Shown here one piece after another: positions 17,619 through 25,756 of a stretch of 35,984 nucleotides of DNA. The notes beneath the pieces were generated by a model. That model ran no database searches, was not told where the DNA came from, and saw nothing but the letters and a program-made list of their open reading frames with translations. Origin of the DNA: Calditrichota bacterium (GTDB lineage: Bacteria > Calditrichota > Calditrichia > RBG-13-44-9 > J042); contig JAADJD010000031.1 of assembly GCA_013150955.1 (NCBI GenBank), positions 1 to 35,984 of the forward strand, in the 5' to 3' direction. Position numbers and translations under genes: made by a program. How positions within the stretch are numbered: position 1 is the stretch's first letter; every line of letters starts with the position of its first letter.

Positions 17619-18536
17619 TTGAGGTCAGGAATGCGGTGGATCCATATATGGGGAATGATTGTGGGGATCGGGATCGGCCTGCTGGTTGCCGGAGAAGCCG
17701 GCCAGACCGGTCTGCCATTTTTGAAAATTGGTGTGGGTGCCCCGGCTGCCGGGATGGGCAATGCCTACACCGCGGTGGCGTCCGATGCGTTTGCCACTTA
17801 CTGGAATCCCGCTGGCTTAATGGCTGCCCGGAGCGGCAACGTGGTGTTTACCCATACCAACTGGTTATTCGATGCGATCAGCGAGTTTGCTGCCTGGCAG
17901 GTGCGAGGACAGCAATCCAGTGTTGCACTTCATTTGTACACTTTTTACGTGGGGCAAATTCCCGTGCGGCTGATCCCCAGTGACCAGCCGCTGGCCACCA
18001 CCAACGCTCAATATCTGTCGGGGGGAATCTCCTATGCGCGAAACCTCCGTCCCCACCTGGCCCTGGGCGTTACCCTGAAATATTTGTATGAAAAAATTTA
18101 TGTGGAAACTGCCACCGGTTGGGCGCTGGATGTGGGTGTGCGCTATCAGATGCCGGGCCATCCGCTGGTACTGGCGGCGACCCTGCAGCACCTGGGGAAA
18201 ATGAACGCCCTGCTATCCCGGGCCAGTCGCCTGCCCACCGTGTTACGCGCCGGGATTGCCTATCAGCCGGATGTGGCCGTGGGCCCGGCTAAATTTCAAC
18301 TGGCCGTGGATGGCCTGCGCTACTGGAGCGGCTCCTGGAAGCTGAACAGCGGTCTGGAAGTGAAGCTGTGGCGTCAGCTGGCCCTGCGGGCCGGATATCT
18401 GCTGGGCTACGATGACCGCTCGCTGGGATTCGGATTCGGTTTCCAGAAAGCCACCCTCCGCTTCGATTATAGCTTCAACCCCTTTGGAGCGGGACTGGGA
18501 GAGGTACACCGGTTTTCCATGTTTCTGGCGCTGTAA
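17619..18536 (+). CDS. second PorV/PorQ family outer-membrane protein
   Basis: Paralogue of the protein at 16381-17373, 305 residues. TTG 17619 follows AAAGGAG by five bases; ATG 17631 is a possible alternative but is too far from that site. A hydrophobic signal segment covers residues 8-24, and Gln29 follows LLVAGEAG. The diagnostic start of the mature protein is LPFLKIGVGAPAAGMGNAYTA and ASDAFATYWNPAGL. The rest alternates as beta-strands, with LKYLYEKIY and a final barrel strand ending MFLAL. A dispersed repeat separates it from the upstream operon, so it probably has its own promoter or depends on read-through. The two paralogues may serve different cargo or assembly steps. Confidence 0.85.
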   Translation: MRSGMRWIHIWGMIVGIGIGLLVAGEAGQTGLPFLKIGVGAPAAGMGNAYTAVASDAFATYWNPAGLMAARSGNVVFTHTNWLFDAISEFAAWQVRGQQSSVALHLYTFYVGQIPVRLIPSDQPLATTNAQYLSGGISYARNLRPHLALGVTLKYLYEKIYVETATGWALDVGVRYQMPGHPLVLAATLQHLGKMNALLSRASRLPTVLRAGIAYQPDVAVGPAKFQLAVDGLRYWSGSWKLNSGLEVKLWRQLALRAGYLLGYDDRSLGFGFGFQKATLRFDYSFNPFGAGLGEVHRFSMFLAL

Positions 18537-18604
18537 CGATTAGAAAATCGGCACAATTCTTCTATCCAATCGGGTGAATCGATCACCAAAAATGTGGGAG
18601 CACC

Positions 18605-19033
18605 ATGGAATTTCAGCAATTTGAACAGGGCTATGTCATCCGTTTGCAGAAAGGCGAAGCCGTGACCCGTAGCCTGCACGATTTCTTTCGGAAACAGCAG
18701 ATTTCGGCTGCAATCCTGTGGGCGATTGGTGCCCTGGAAAAGGTGCGGCTGGGATATTTCGATCGCCAGCAGAAACAATACCTGGAGAAGGAATTCCCGG
18801 GTGTCTACGAGCTGGTCAGTTTTACTGGAAACGTGAGCCGGGTGGATGGCGAACCGTTTCTGCACGCCCATGCCATACTGGGCGATCCCAATTACGCCAC
18901 ATTCGGGGGACACTTTTTTGAAGGCACCGTGGCGGTGACCATGGAGGTGGTGCTTTTCACCCTCCCGTCCATCATCCAGCGAAAGCTGGACGAGGAAACC
19001 GGTTTGAAATTGTGGCATTTGACCGGGAAGTAG
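18605..19033 (+). CDS. PPC (DUF296) domain protein
   Basis: A 142-residue single-domain protein of the plant-and-prokaryote-conserved (PPC/DUF296) family. Bacterial members form trimers and are often annotated DNA-binding, but their function is mostly unknown. Visible features are the N-terminal YVIRLQKGEAVTRSLHDFF, the GALEKVRLGYFD segment, and the LHAHAILGD motif (about 80-88) whose paired His residues are the conserved putative metal site, followed by GGHFFEGTVAVTMEVVL. It starts 68 bp after the PorV-like gene with the same orientation. No AT-hook is present, unlike plant AHL proteins. Confidence 0.85.
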   Translation: MEFQQFEQGYVIRLQKGEAVTRSLHDFFRKQQISAAILWAIGALEKVRLGYFDRQQKQYLEKEFPGVYELVSFTGNVSRVDGEPFLHAHAILGDPNYATFGGHFFEGTVAVTMEVVLFTLPSIIQRKLDEETGLKLWHLTGK

Positions 19034-19144
19034 CGGCTCCTTCTGGGTACCCACCGGAATATCCGATTGTGGGGCAGGGGAGCAATGGGATCCCCTTCTC
19101 GTCATCAAGCCAGATCGTTTTTTGCCGATGTGAAAATTTGGGAT

Positions 19145-19506
19145 TTAACCCGGATGATGCGTTAGACCACGAATGACACGAATGAACACCAATAAAAATA
19201 ATAAACCCAGATTATGCATTAGACCACGAATGACACGAATTAACACAAATAAAATTAATAAAATAAATTGGGTAGTATCTGGATGAAAACTTGTTTTCGT
19301 GATTTATTCGTTATTTTGTGGATGTGTTTTGGTTTCATTCGTGTGATTCGCGGTTAAATGCATTTTTTGGGATAAAATGCACTGGATTCTATCTGGATGA
19401 GGATGTTTTCCCGGATATATTCGCTATTTTGTTGATTTTTTCGAATGCATTCGCATGATTCGCGGTTTCATGCATTATTTGAGTTTAGTCCATATTTTGG
19501 GATAAA
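19145..19506 (+). repeat. MITE-like repeat, copy D (nested/tandem)
   Basis: At least two and a half units in the same orientation: a left-end fragment from 19145, a full unit from about 19203 to 19377, and a further unit lacking its left end to 19506. It fills the whole gap between the DUF296 gene and aceK and ends only eight bases before the aceK ATG. Confidence 0.8.
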
Positions 19507-19513
19507 CAGAGAG

Positions 19514-21226
19514 ATGAAGCAAACGGCTTATCAGGGAGCAACCGCCATTTTCGAAGCGTTCGACGCGTTTCATCAGCAATTTAAAGCCATTACTGCCCGG
19601 GCGCGGAAACGCTTTGAACAGCGAGATTGGGCTGGTGCCCGTGCCGACGCCATGGAACGGCTGGATTTGTACACCCGTTCGGTGCAGCAAATCGAGTGGC
19701 ATATCCGGCAGTTGATGAATGGAAAGGTGCGGGAGACGGACTTATGGGCGATCATGAAGGCCCGCTATTCCGAATTAATCGCCGGAAGGAACGATGTGGA
19801 ACTGGCGGAAACGTTCTTCAACTCGGTCACCCGACGGATTTTTTCCACCGTGGGTGTCAATCCCCGAATCGAGTTTGTGGATTCCGATTTTGAGCGCATG
19901 TTGTCCCGGGCACCGTATCGATTGTATCGCAGCTATCCCTTTCAATTTTCACTGGAGGCCAATTTGCACCAGATCATTTCCGATTTTCAATTTCATGCCC
20001 CCTTTCGCGATCTGGATCGCAACCTGCATCTGGTGACCCGGGAATTGTTCCGCCAGTTAACCCGAAAGTCTGCCCTCCACAATGTACAGCGCTTCGAGAT
20101 CCTGGAAACCATGTTCTTCCGCCATCAGGAAGCCTACATCATCGGGCGCGTGATTTTGAAGGACGAGCAGATGCCCTTTGTGCTGGCCCTGTTAAACGAT
20201 CCGCAGGGCATCCGCATCGATGCCGTGCTGACCGACGTGGAAGATGTGAGCATCATTTTTAGTTTTACCCGATCGTATTTCCATGTCCAGACCGACTGGC
20301 CGCGGGATCTGGTGCTGTTTTTGAAGGCCATCATGCCGCATAAACCGCTATCGGAATTGTACAATGCGATTGGTTACCATAAGCATGGCAAAACAGAGCT
20401 GTATCGTGCGCTATTGCAGCATTTAAAATATTCTTCGGATCGCTTCCAGATCGCTCCCGGCGAAAAGGGCATGGTCATGCTGGTGTTCGACTTGCCCTCT
20501 TTTAACATCGTCTTCAAGGTCATCAAGGATCGATTTGCTTATCCCAAAACCACCAGTCGGGAGCAGGTGAAACAGAAATATCAGCTGGTGTTTAAGCACG
20601 ATCGGGTGGGGCGACTGGTGGACGCCCAGGAGTTTGAACATTTGAAATTCGATCGCTGGCGCTTCGATGAGCAGCTGCTCGGCGAAATGCGGGAAAATGC
20701 CACCAACAGCGTTGAGATTACCGATGACAGCGTGATCATTCATCACCTCTACACCGAGCGCAAGTTGACCCCGTTGAATTTGTATCTGGCCCGGGAGCCA
20801 TTCTGGAAGCAGGAAGCAGCGGTGCTGGATTACGGTCGGGCCATTAAAGATCTGGCGGCGGCGAATATCTTTCCCGGGGACATTTTTCTGAAAAATTTTG
20901 GCGTCACCCGGCATGGGCGGGTCGTGTTTTATGACTACGACGAATTGACCCTGTTGACCGATTGCCATTTCCGTAAAATTCCACCCGCTCGCTCTCCGGA
21001 GGATGAACTGGCCGATGAACCCTGGTTCCACGTGGGACAAAACGACGTCTTTCCCGAAGAATTTGCCACCTTTCTGGAACTTCGCGGGGATTTACGTCAG
21101 CTGTTTCTGGAACATCACGGCGAACTGCTGCAACTGGATTACTGGCTGGACATTCAACAGCGCATCCGCAATGGGGAGTTTATCAATGTGCTGCCCTATC
21201 CAGAAAGCAAACGGCTGAAATGGTGA
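19514..21226 (+). CDS. aceK: isocitrate dehydrogenase kinase/phosphatase
   Basis: Bifunctional enzyme that phosphorylates and dephosphorylates isocitrate dehydrogenase, setting the split between the TCA cycle and the glyoxylate bypass. The 570 residues compare with 578 in E. coli. The N-terminal regulatory domain includes RRIFSTVGVNPRIEFVDSDF and YPFQFSLEANLHQII. The kinase-like domain shows APGEKGMVMLVFDLPS (ATP-binding loop, about 313-328), FKVIKDRF, GDIFLKNFGVTRHGRVVFYD (about 456-475), then YDE and SPEDELADEPWFHVGQNDVFPEEF. ATG 19514 is the likely start, just after a repeat copy. Unlike enterobacterial aceBAK, no isocitrate lyase or malate synthase gene is next to it. AceK is known mainly from Proteobacteria, so transfer is possible. 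Confidence 0.95.
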   Translation: MKQTAYQGATAIFEAFDAFHQQFKAITARARKRFEQRDWAGARADAMERLDLYTRSVQQIEWHIRQLMNGKVRETDLWAIMKARYSELIAGRNDVELAETFFNSVTRRIFSTVGVNPRIEFVDSDFERMLSRAPYRLYRSYPFQFSLEANLHQIISDFQFHAPFRDLDRNLHLVTRELFRQLTRKSALHNVQRFEILETMFFRHQEAYIIGRVILKDEQMPFVLALLNDPQGIRIDAVLTDVEDVSIIFSFTRSYFHVQTDWPRDLVLFLKAIMPHKPLSELYNAIGYHKHGKTELYRALLQHLKYSSDRFQIAPGEKGMVMLVFDLPSFNIVFKVIKDRFAYPKTTSREQVKQKYQLVFKHDRVGRLVDAQEFEHLKFDRWRFDEQLLGEMRENATNSVEITDDSVIIHHLYTERKLTPLNLYLAREPFWKQEAAVLDYGRAIKDLAAANIFPGDIFLKNFGVTRHGRVVFYDYDELTLLTDCHFRKIPPARSPEDELADEPWFHVGQNDVFPEEFATFLELRGDLRQLFLEHHGELLQLDYWLDIQQRIRNGEFINVLPYPESKRLKW

Positions 21227-21237
21227 AGGGACGGATC

Positions 21238-22191
21238 ATGCGCATGCGACTGCGTTTGCTACTGATCATCCTCATGCTGATCTTTGCCGCGGTGATCGCC
21301 CTCCTGGCGGGCTGGATACTCTGGCAGGAGCTTCAAAACCCGGTGGCGGTACTGGATCGATCATCGGAAGGGCTGCAATTGCTGCACCGGTTTCGCTATC
21401 CGGTGGATCTGGGAACGGAAGCCCGCGTGTTTCAGGATGTCATCCTCTGGGCACCGGATCTGGATACCATTCGGATTACCCTCAGTTTTCCCGAAGGCGT
21501 TCAGGATGTGTTGCCAGTCATCTTTGTGCTGGGCGGTCTGGAAGTCGGCCGACAGAGCCTGTTTTACATTCCCGATCACGGTCAAAACGTGATCGTGGCT
21601 TATGAATATCCCTACAGCCCCCACTACTGGTACCAGGGCACCCCGCTGTCGGAAATTCCGGCCATCCGTCGGGCGGCGCTTCGGGTGCCTGCTCAAATTC
21701 TGGCGGTCTGGCAATGGATCCGCCAGCAATCCTGGGCCGATACCACCCGCATGACCCTGACCGGCTACAGCTTTGGGGCCATGTTTGTCCCGGCCATTTA
21801 CCATCTGGGAAGGCAGAAAGGCATTCGCTTTGGCCCCACCGTCATTGTGTATGGCGGTACCCGGATCGACCGATTGTTGGCACATAACATGATTTTTCTG
21901 CCATCACTGGTGCGACCGGTGATCGCCTTTCTGGCCGCACGGGCCATTTACCCGCTGGAACCCTCGCGACATCTGTCTGCCCTGACCGGTGAATTCCTGT
22001 TGATCAATGGCTGGTATGACCAGCTGGTACCGGAATGGAGCTGGATGCCGTTACAGCAGGGAATCCCCGGTCAGAAAACCATTCTGAACCTGCCCGAAGC
22101 CCACATGCATCCAGGTAATCCCGAACTCACCCGCCGATTGGTGCGATTGTCCCGCCAGTGGCTGCTGGAGCGGGATCGCATTCGCCCTTGA
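21238..22191 (+). CDS. membrane-anchored alpha/beta-hydrolase-fold protein
   Basis: A 317-residue protein with one N-terminal membrane anchor (about residues 4-27) and a probable periplasmic alpha/beta hydrolase domain. The nucleophile elbow is GYSFG (Ser178). The acid is probably Asp261 in WYDQLVP, and the base His289 or His291 in EAHMHP, giving an esterase- or peptidase-like triad in the right order. PVIFVLGGLEVGRQSL probably forms the oxyanion-hole strand. ATG 21238 follows AAGGGA; an upstream ATG at 21220 overlaps the aceK stop and lacks a ribosome site. Closeness to aceK suggests co-transcription, with no obvious functional link. Substrate unknown. Confidence 0.7.
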   Translation: MRMRLRLLLIILMLIFAAVIALLAGWILWQELQNPVAVLDRSSEGLQLLHRFRYPVDLGTEARVFQDVILWAPDLDTIRITLSFPEGVQDVLPVIFVLGGLEVGRQSLFYIPDHGQNVIVAYEYPYSPHYWYQGTPLSEIPAIRRAALRVPAQILAVWQWIRQQSWADTTRMTLTGYSFGAMFVPAIYHLGRQKGIRFGPTVIVYGGTRIDRLLAHNMIFLPSLVRPVIAFLAARAIYPLEPSRHLSALTGEFLLINGWYDQLVPEWSWMPLQQGIPGQKTILNLPEAHMHPGNPELTRRLVRLSRQWLLERDRIRP

Positions 22192-22333
22192 AAGTCCAGC
22201 TGGAATTGGTAGAAATGGAATCATCTTTCCTTGCCAGTCTCTCCGTCTGCCGTTTGCTTTCTGGAAATCCGCTTGAAAAACGCAGGGGAATGCCTGATAT
22301 TCCACAATGGGCAAAACGGCAGGAGAATCGTCC

Positions 22334-23806
22334 ATGGAGGAACGTGCATTCAAAGCGTTAGGTGATATGCCTCCAGAGGAGTTTCGTCGGGTGGGGCACC
22401 AGCTGGTGGATTGGATTGCGGATTTTTTCGCGCATCTGGATGATATTCCCGTATTGCCGGCGGTACGTCCCGGGGACATTCGGCGGCAATTACCCGATCG
22501 TCCGCCCGATAAGGGAGAGGATTTCGCGCAGATATTGAAAGATGTGGATCACATCATCATGCCGGGGATGACGCACTGGAATCATCCCACGTTTCTGGCC
22601 TATTTTTCCATTACCGGGAGCGGGCCGGGAGTGCTGGGAGAGCTGCTGAGTGCGGCGTTTAACATCAACGCCATGCTGTGGAAGACCTGTCCCTCGGCCA
22701 CGGAGCTGGAACAACAGGTACTGGACTGGCTGCGACAGATGCTGGGGCTACCGGAAACGCTCTGGGGGATTGTGTACGACACGGCTTCGGTGAGCAGTCT
22801 ACATGCCATTGCGGCAGCCCGGGAGCAGCTGATGGATCTGCAGATTCGCCAGAAAGGCATGGCCGGGCGACCGGAACTCCCCCGGTTGCGGCTCTACATG
22901 TCCGAGCAGGCCCATTCCTCGATTGAAAAGGCCGCCATCACCCTGGGGATTGGTCTGGAAGGGGTGCGGAAAATTCCGGTGGACGAGGCCTTCCGCATGC
23001 GTCCCGATGCCCTGAAACAGGCCATCGAAGCGGATCGGCGAAACGGCTGGAAGCCTTTCTGTGTGGTGGCCACGGTGGGAACCACCTCCACCACCAGTAT
23101 CGATCCCGTACCCGAAATCGCTGCCATTTGTCAGCAGGAAAACCTCTGGTTGCATGTGGATGCGGCTTACGGGGGTGCCGCGGCCATCGTTCCCGAAATG
23201 CGTCACGTATTGGCCGGGTGTGAGCAGGCGGACTCGCTGGTGGTCAATCCCCACAAATGGCTGTTCGTTCCCATTGATTTCAGCGCGTTTTACACCCGCA
23301 AACCTGATGTGTTGAAACGGGCATTCAGCCTGGTACCGGAATACCTGAAAACGCCAGAGGATCAGGAAGTGGAAAATTTAATGGATTATGGTATCCAGCT
23401 GGGTCGGCGATTTCGGGCACTGAAATTCTGGTTTGTGGTTCGTTATTTTGGCGTTGAAGGCATGGTGGAACGGATTCGCAATCATCTGCAGATGGCCCGC
23501 ACGTTTCAACAGTGGGTGGAAGACCATCCCGATCTGGAGCTGATGGCTCCGGTGCCGTTTAGCACCATTTGCTTTCGGGCGCATCCCCGGGGACTGGAGG
23601 ATGAGCATCAGCTGGAGCAACTCAATCAGCAGTTGCTGGAGCGCATCAATAATACCCGAAAGGTCTTCCTGTCGCATACCCGGTTGCGGGATCGGCTGGT
23701 GTTGCGACTGGCTATCGGGAATTTGCGTACCCGGCCGGATCACCTGCAACTGACCCGGGACATCATTCAGCAACAGCTGGATGCGTTCCGGAAATCGGGT
23801 GCATGA
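22334..23806 (+). CDS. PLP-dependent aromatic-L-amino-acid-type decarboxylase
   Basis: Group II pyridoxal-phosphate decarboxylase, 490 residues, close to the DOPA/tryptophan/tyrosine decarboxylase size. The N-terminal GHQLVDWIADFF helix and THWNHPTFLAYF segment are typical, the latter near the substrate site. LHVDAAYGG holds the PLP-ring Asp (about 276), and VNPHKWLFVP holds the Schiff-base Lys308. The C-terminal segment ends LRLAIGNLRTRPDHL, also a family hallmark. ATG 22334 has AGGAGA seven bases upstream. The product would be an aromatic amine and CO2, but the amino acid specificity cannot be read with confidence. It follows the hydrolase by 142 bp. Confidence 0.9.
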   Translation: MEERAFKALGDMPPEEFRRVGHQLVDWIADFFAHLDDIPVLPAVRPGDIRRQLPDRPPDKGEDFAQILKDVDHIIMPGMTHWNHPTFLAYFSITGSGPGVLGELLSAAFNINAMLWKTCPSATELEQQVLDWLRQMLGLPETLWGIVYDTASVSSLHAIAAAREQLMDLQIRQKGMAGRPELPRLRLYMSEQAHSSIEKAAITLGIGLEGVRKIPVDEAFRMRPDALKQAIEADRRNGWKPFCVVATVGTTSTTSIDPVPEIAAICQQENLWLHVDAAYGGAAAIVPEMRHVLAGCEQADSLVVNPHKWLFVPIDFSAFYTRKPDVLKRAFSLVPEYLKTPEDQEVENLMDYGIQLGRRFRALKFWFVVRYFGVEGMVERIRNHLQMARTFQQWVEDHPDLELMAPVPFSTICFRAHPRGLEDEHQLEQLNQQLLERINNTRKVFLSHTRLRDRLVLRLAIGNLRTRPDHLQLTRDIIQQQLDAFRKSGA

Positions 23807-24208
23807 ACGTGAACGGCATCCCGTGGATTGTTCCGGAATGTTCGCTCATTGCTTTTCGGGGATTTGCCCGGGATGGATCCAGGAGGATGAAAGCGTTGCC
23901 CGGAGATTCAGAATTCGGTTTATGGGGCAGCAGGGATTCCCGCATCGGCCCGTGGGATGTGCCGAGAAAGTCTACGGGATTCGCCGTTTGGGTTCCAGTC
24001 AATTTGAGAAATGCGGCGTTCCAGGTAAACGATACAGCATTCGGTCAACTCCGGATCATCATCCTTCTGGAGAAGAGGCCGGGGGATCCAGGTCAGAGGA
24101 AGGAACACCGGGAATGCCGAAATTGTTAACGTTAAAAATTTTTCCACGCATTTGATTATTGGATTCCGTTTTTTAAATTCAAAAAATTAAAATTTTTAGG
24201 CAAAAAAA

Positions 24209-24237
24209 TTGTTTTTTTAAGAGTCGCGCAATATATT
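24209..24237 (+). promoter_or_regulatory. sigma70-like promoter of the GbsR-like regulator
   Basis: TTGTTT at 24209-24214 and TATATT at 24232-24237 have a 17-base spacer in an AT-rich tract. The predicted transcription start, about 24244, leaves only a short leader before ATG 24266. Confidence 0.5.
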
Positions 24238-24261
24238 TCAAACATTAAAAACATTGAAAAC
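24236..24261 (-). promoter_or_regulatory. candidate autoregulatory operator (inverted version of the shared element)
   Basis: Overlaps the -10 box and start region of the regulator. On the minus strand it reads GTTT, 12 bases, then ATGTTTG, the same spacing seen upstream of the hydrolase and SDR genes. It also contains TTTCAA/TTGAAA inverted half-sites (24236-24241 and 24254-24259). AT-richness makes chance similarity possible. Confidence 0.3.
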
Positions 24262-24265
24262 GAAA

Positions 24266-24742
24266 ATGGATCGCGAACGAATTAAACGGGAAATGATTCA
24301 AGCCTTCGGGGATGCCTATCAGGCGTTTGGGATTTCCCGCCTGATGGGACACGTGGTTGCCTTATTGTTATATTCCAACAAACCATTGTCGCTGGATGAC
24401 ATTGCGGCGGAACTGGGCATGAGCAAGGGGCCCATCAGCCAGGTAACCCGCCGGTTAAAAGACCACAACCTGATTCGTAAAGTGTGGGTGCCGGGAACCC
24501 GCAAGGATTTTTACGAAGTGCATCCGGAAATTTTTAGTAATGCCTTCCGCAATGTTACCGCTCTGGTGCGGCAGAATAAAACCATTGCCAGCACGCTGCT
24601 TCAGGAAGTCCGTCAGTTAAACGATCCCGAGATCGAGACCCTGAAGAAGCGTCTGGAAGAGATGGAACGTTTTTATGAACTCATGCTGCAATACAATCGC
24701 CAGTTTTTAAAAGAATGGACGGGAGAAGATGGGGAGAGTTGA
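24266..24742 (+). CDS. GbsR/MarR-family transcriptional regulator
   Basis: A 158-residue winged-helix regulator. Residues about 27-75 form the helix-turn-helix: ALLLYSNKPLSLDDIAAELG, MSKGPISQVTRRLKDHNLIR, then the wing VWVPGTRKDFYEVHPEIF, characteristic of GbsR-like proteins. A C-terminal helical region (about 90-155, LKKRLEEMERFYELMLQYN) likely dimerises as a coiled coil. In Bacillus GbsR senses choline; here the ligand is unknown. ATG 24266 is preferred over TTG 24254 because the predicted promoter leaves almost no leader. It directly precedes the hydrolase and symporter genes, which it probably controls. Confidence 0.85.
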   Translation: MDRERIKREMIQAFGDAYQAFGISRLMGHVVALLLYSNKPLSLDDIAAELGMSKGPISQVTRRLKDHNLIRKVWVPGTRKDFYEVHPEIFSNAFRNVTALVRQNKTIASTLLQEVRQLNDPEIETLKKRLEEMERFYELMLQYNRQFLKEWTGEDGES

Positions 24743-24802
24743 GTATCATCACCAGGGGCTGAAGGAAAGGGCAGGGGAATCGAGCTATTTTTTTGGCAAA
24801 AT

Positions 24803-24830
24803 CGTTTGAAAAATATCAAATGTTTGTTAC
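24803..24830 (+). promoter_or_regulatory. candidate operator/promoter element upstream of alpha/beta hydrolase
   Basis: Reads CGTTTGaAAAATatCAAATG then TTTGtTAc (lower case marks positions that differ from 29863-29890). It has 23 of 28 positions identical, ungapped, to the element before the SDR gene. It contains the half-sites TTTG, CAAA and TTTG, and lies about 20 bases before ATG 24851. Confidence 0.45.
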
Positions 24831-24850
24831 GTAATAAATTAGAGGGATTC

Positions 24851-25711
24851 ATGGAATTCGCAGATGTGGCGTATCGGTATCCGGTGCAGTTCCAGACCAT
24901 CCAGAATATTCGCGTGGCCTACATCGATCAGGGCCCACCGCAGGCGCCCACACTGGTATTCCTGCACGGCAACGGGGCCGATCTCAGCACGTTCGACTGG
25001 GTGTACCCGGCTTTTTGTTCAGGCTATCGCGTGATCGGGATAGATCTTCCCGGTTACGGCAAATCCGACAAACCGCTTCTGGATTATACCCCTACATGGT
25101 ACGTGGAATTCCTGCATGATTGGATTAAAGAACTGAATGTCCGTCGCTGGATAGGGGTGGGGCATTCCTATGGTGGGTGCCTGATCATGGAATACAGCCT
25201 GCAGTTTCCGGAAGAGGTGCAGGCGCTGATTCTTCTGGATGCGGCAGGAACTTATGCCTATTCCCAGATGGAAGTGGAATTCATTCGAGCCAATTTTACC
25301 CCGGAAAAATTAATGGCGGCCACTCCGGAACAGATCCGGCTTAGCATGCAGCAGGGATTGGGCGAGTGGTCACCGGCTTATGAAAGCTGGCTGGAAAAAT
25401 GGGTGGGATTGACCAGGGCCCGGGATTACGCCGGATACGCCCATGCGGTGTATCAGGCGCTGGAGGCCTGCATTCGATCCGATTTGCTGGAACGGGTTGA
25501 GGGAATCCGCCAGCCGGTGCAACTGATCTGGGGAGAGAAGGACGCCATTATTCCTCTGTCAGCCGGACAGGCACTGGCGGAACGCCTGCCGCAGGCGGAG
25601 CTGGAAGTGTTAAAGGGCTGCGGTCATTTTCCGCAACTGACCCGTGCATCCAGCGTGGTGGCGATCATGAATCGGTTTCTAAAATCCGTGCTCGCGCATC
25701 CAGGAGGATAA
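24851..25711 (+). CDS. alpha/beta hydrolase
   Basis: A 286-residue cytoplasmic serine hydrolase of the esterase/lactonase/MhpC-like type. The sequence shows LVFLHGNGADLSTFDW (oxyanion-hole HGNG, about 36-40), the nucleophile elbow GHSYGG with Ser106, the acid Asp231 in WGEKDAIIP and His259 in CGHFPQ. Lid helices lie between about 125 and 205. A Ser nucleophile argues against the haloalkane dehalogenase/OleB branch, which uses Asp. ATG 24851 follows AGAGGGA. It is 45 bp upstream of the symporter start and 108 bp after the regulator, so a regulated hydrolase-symporter unit is likely. It may cleave an imported ester, lactone or related compound. Confidence 0.85.
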   Translation: MEFADVAYRYPVQFQTIQNIRVAYIDQGPPQAPTLVFLHGNGADLSTFDWVYPAFCSGYRVIGIDLPGYGKSDKPLLDYTPTWYVEFLHDWIKELNVRRWIGVGHSYGGCLIMEYSLQFPEEVQALILLDAAGTYAYSQMEVEFIRANFTPEKLMAATPEQIRLSMQQGLGEWSPAYESWLEKWVGLTRARDYAGYAHAVYQALEACIRSDLLERVEGIRQPVQLIWGEKDAIIPLSAGQALAERLPQAELEVLKGCGHFPQLTRASSVVAIMNRFLKSVLAHPGG

Positions 25712-25756
25712 CGGCGTTTTTCGCATAACCATTTGAGTCAAAAGGTGGGGCGTGCC

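Larger units (their letters stand above)
23807..24265. other. non-coding gap between decarboxylase and GbsR-like regulator
   Basis: Overlapping short reading frames exist at 23781-24155 but show no recognisable family or ribosome site and are not called. From about 24125 the sequence becomes very AT-rich, with a 10-base palindrome TTAACGTTAA at 24126-24135, then the promoter and operator candidates listed separately. Confidence 0.5.

Noticed and set aside
23781-24155. Overlapping small frames after the decarboxylase
   Set aside because: No recognisable domain, no ribosome site, and two frames open at once over GC-rich non-coding DNA.
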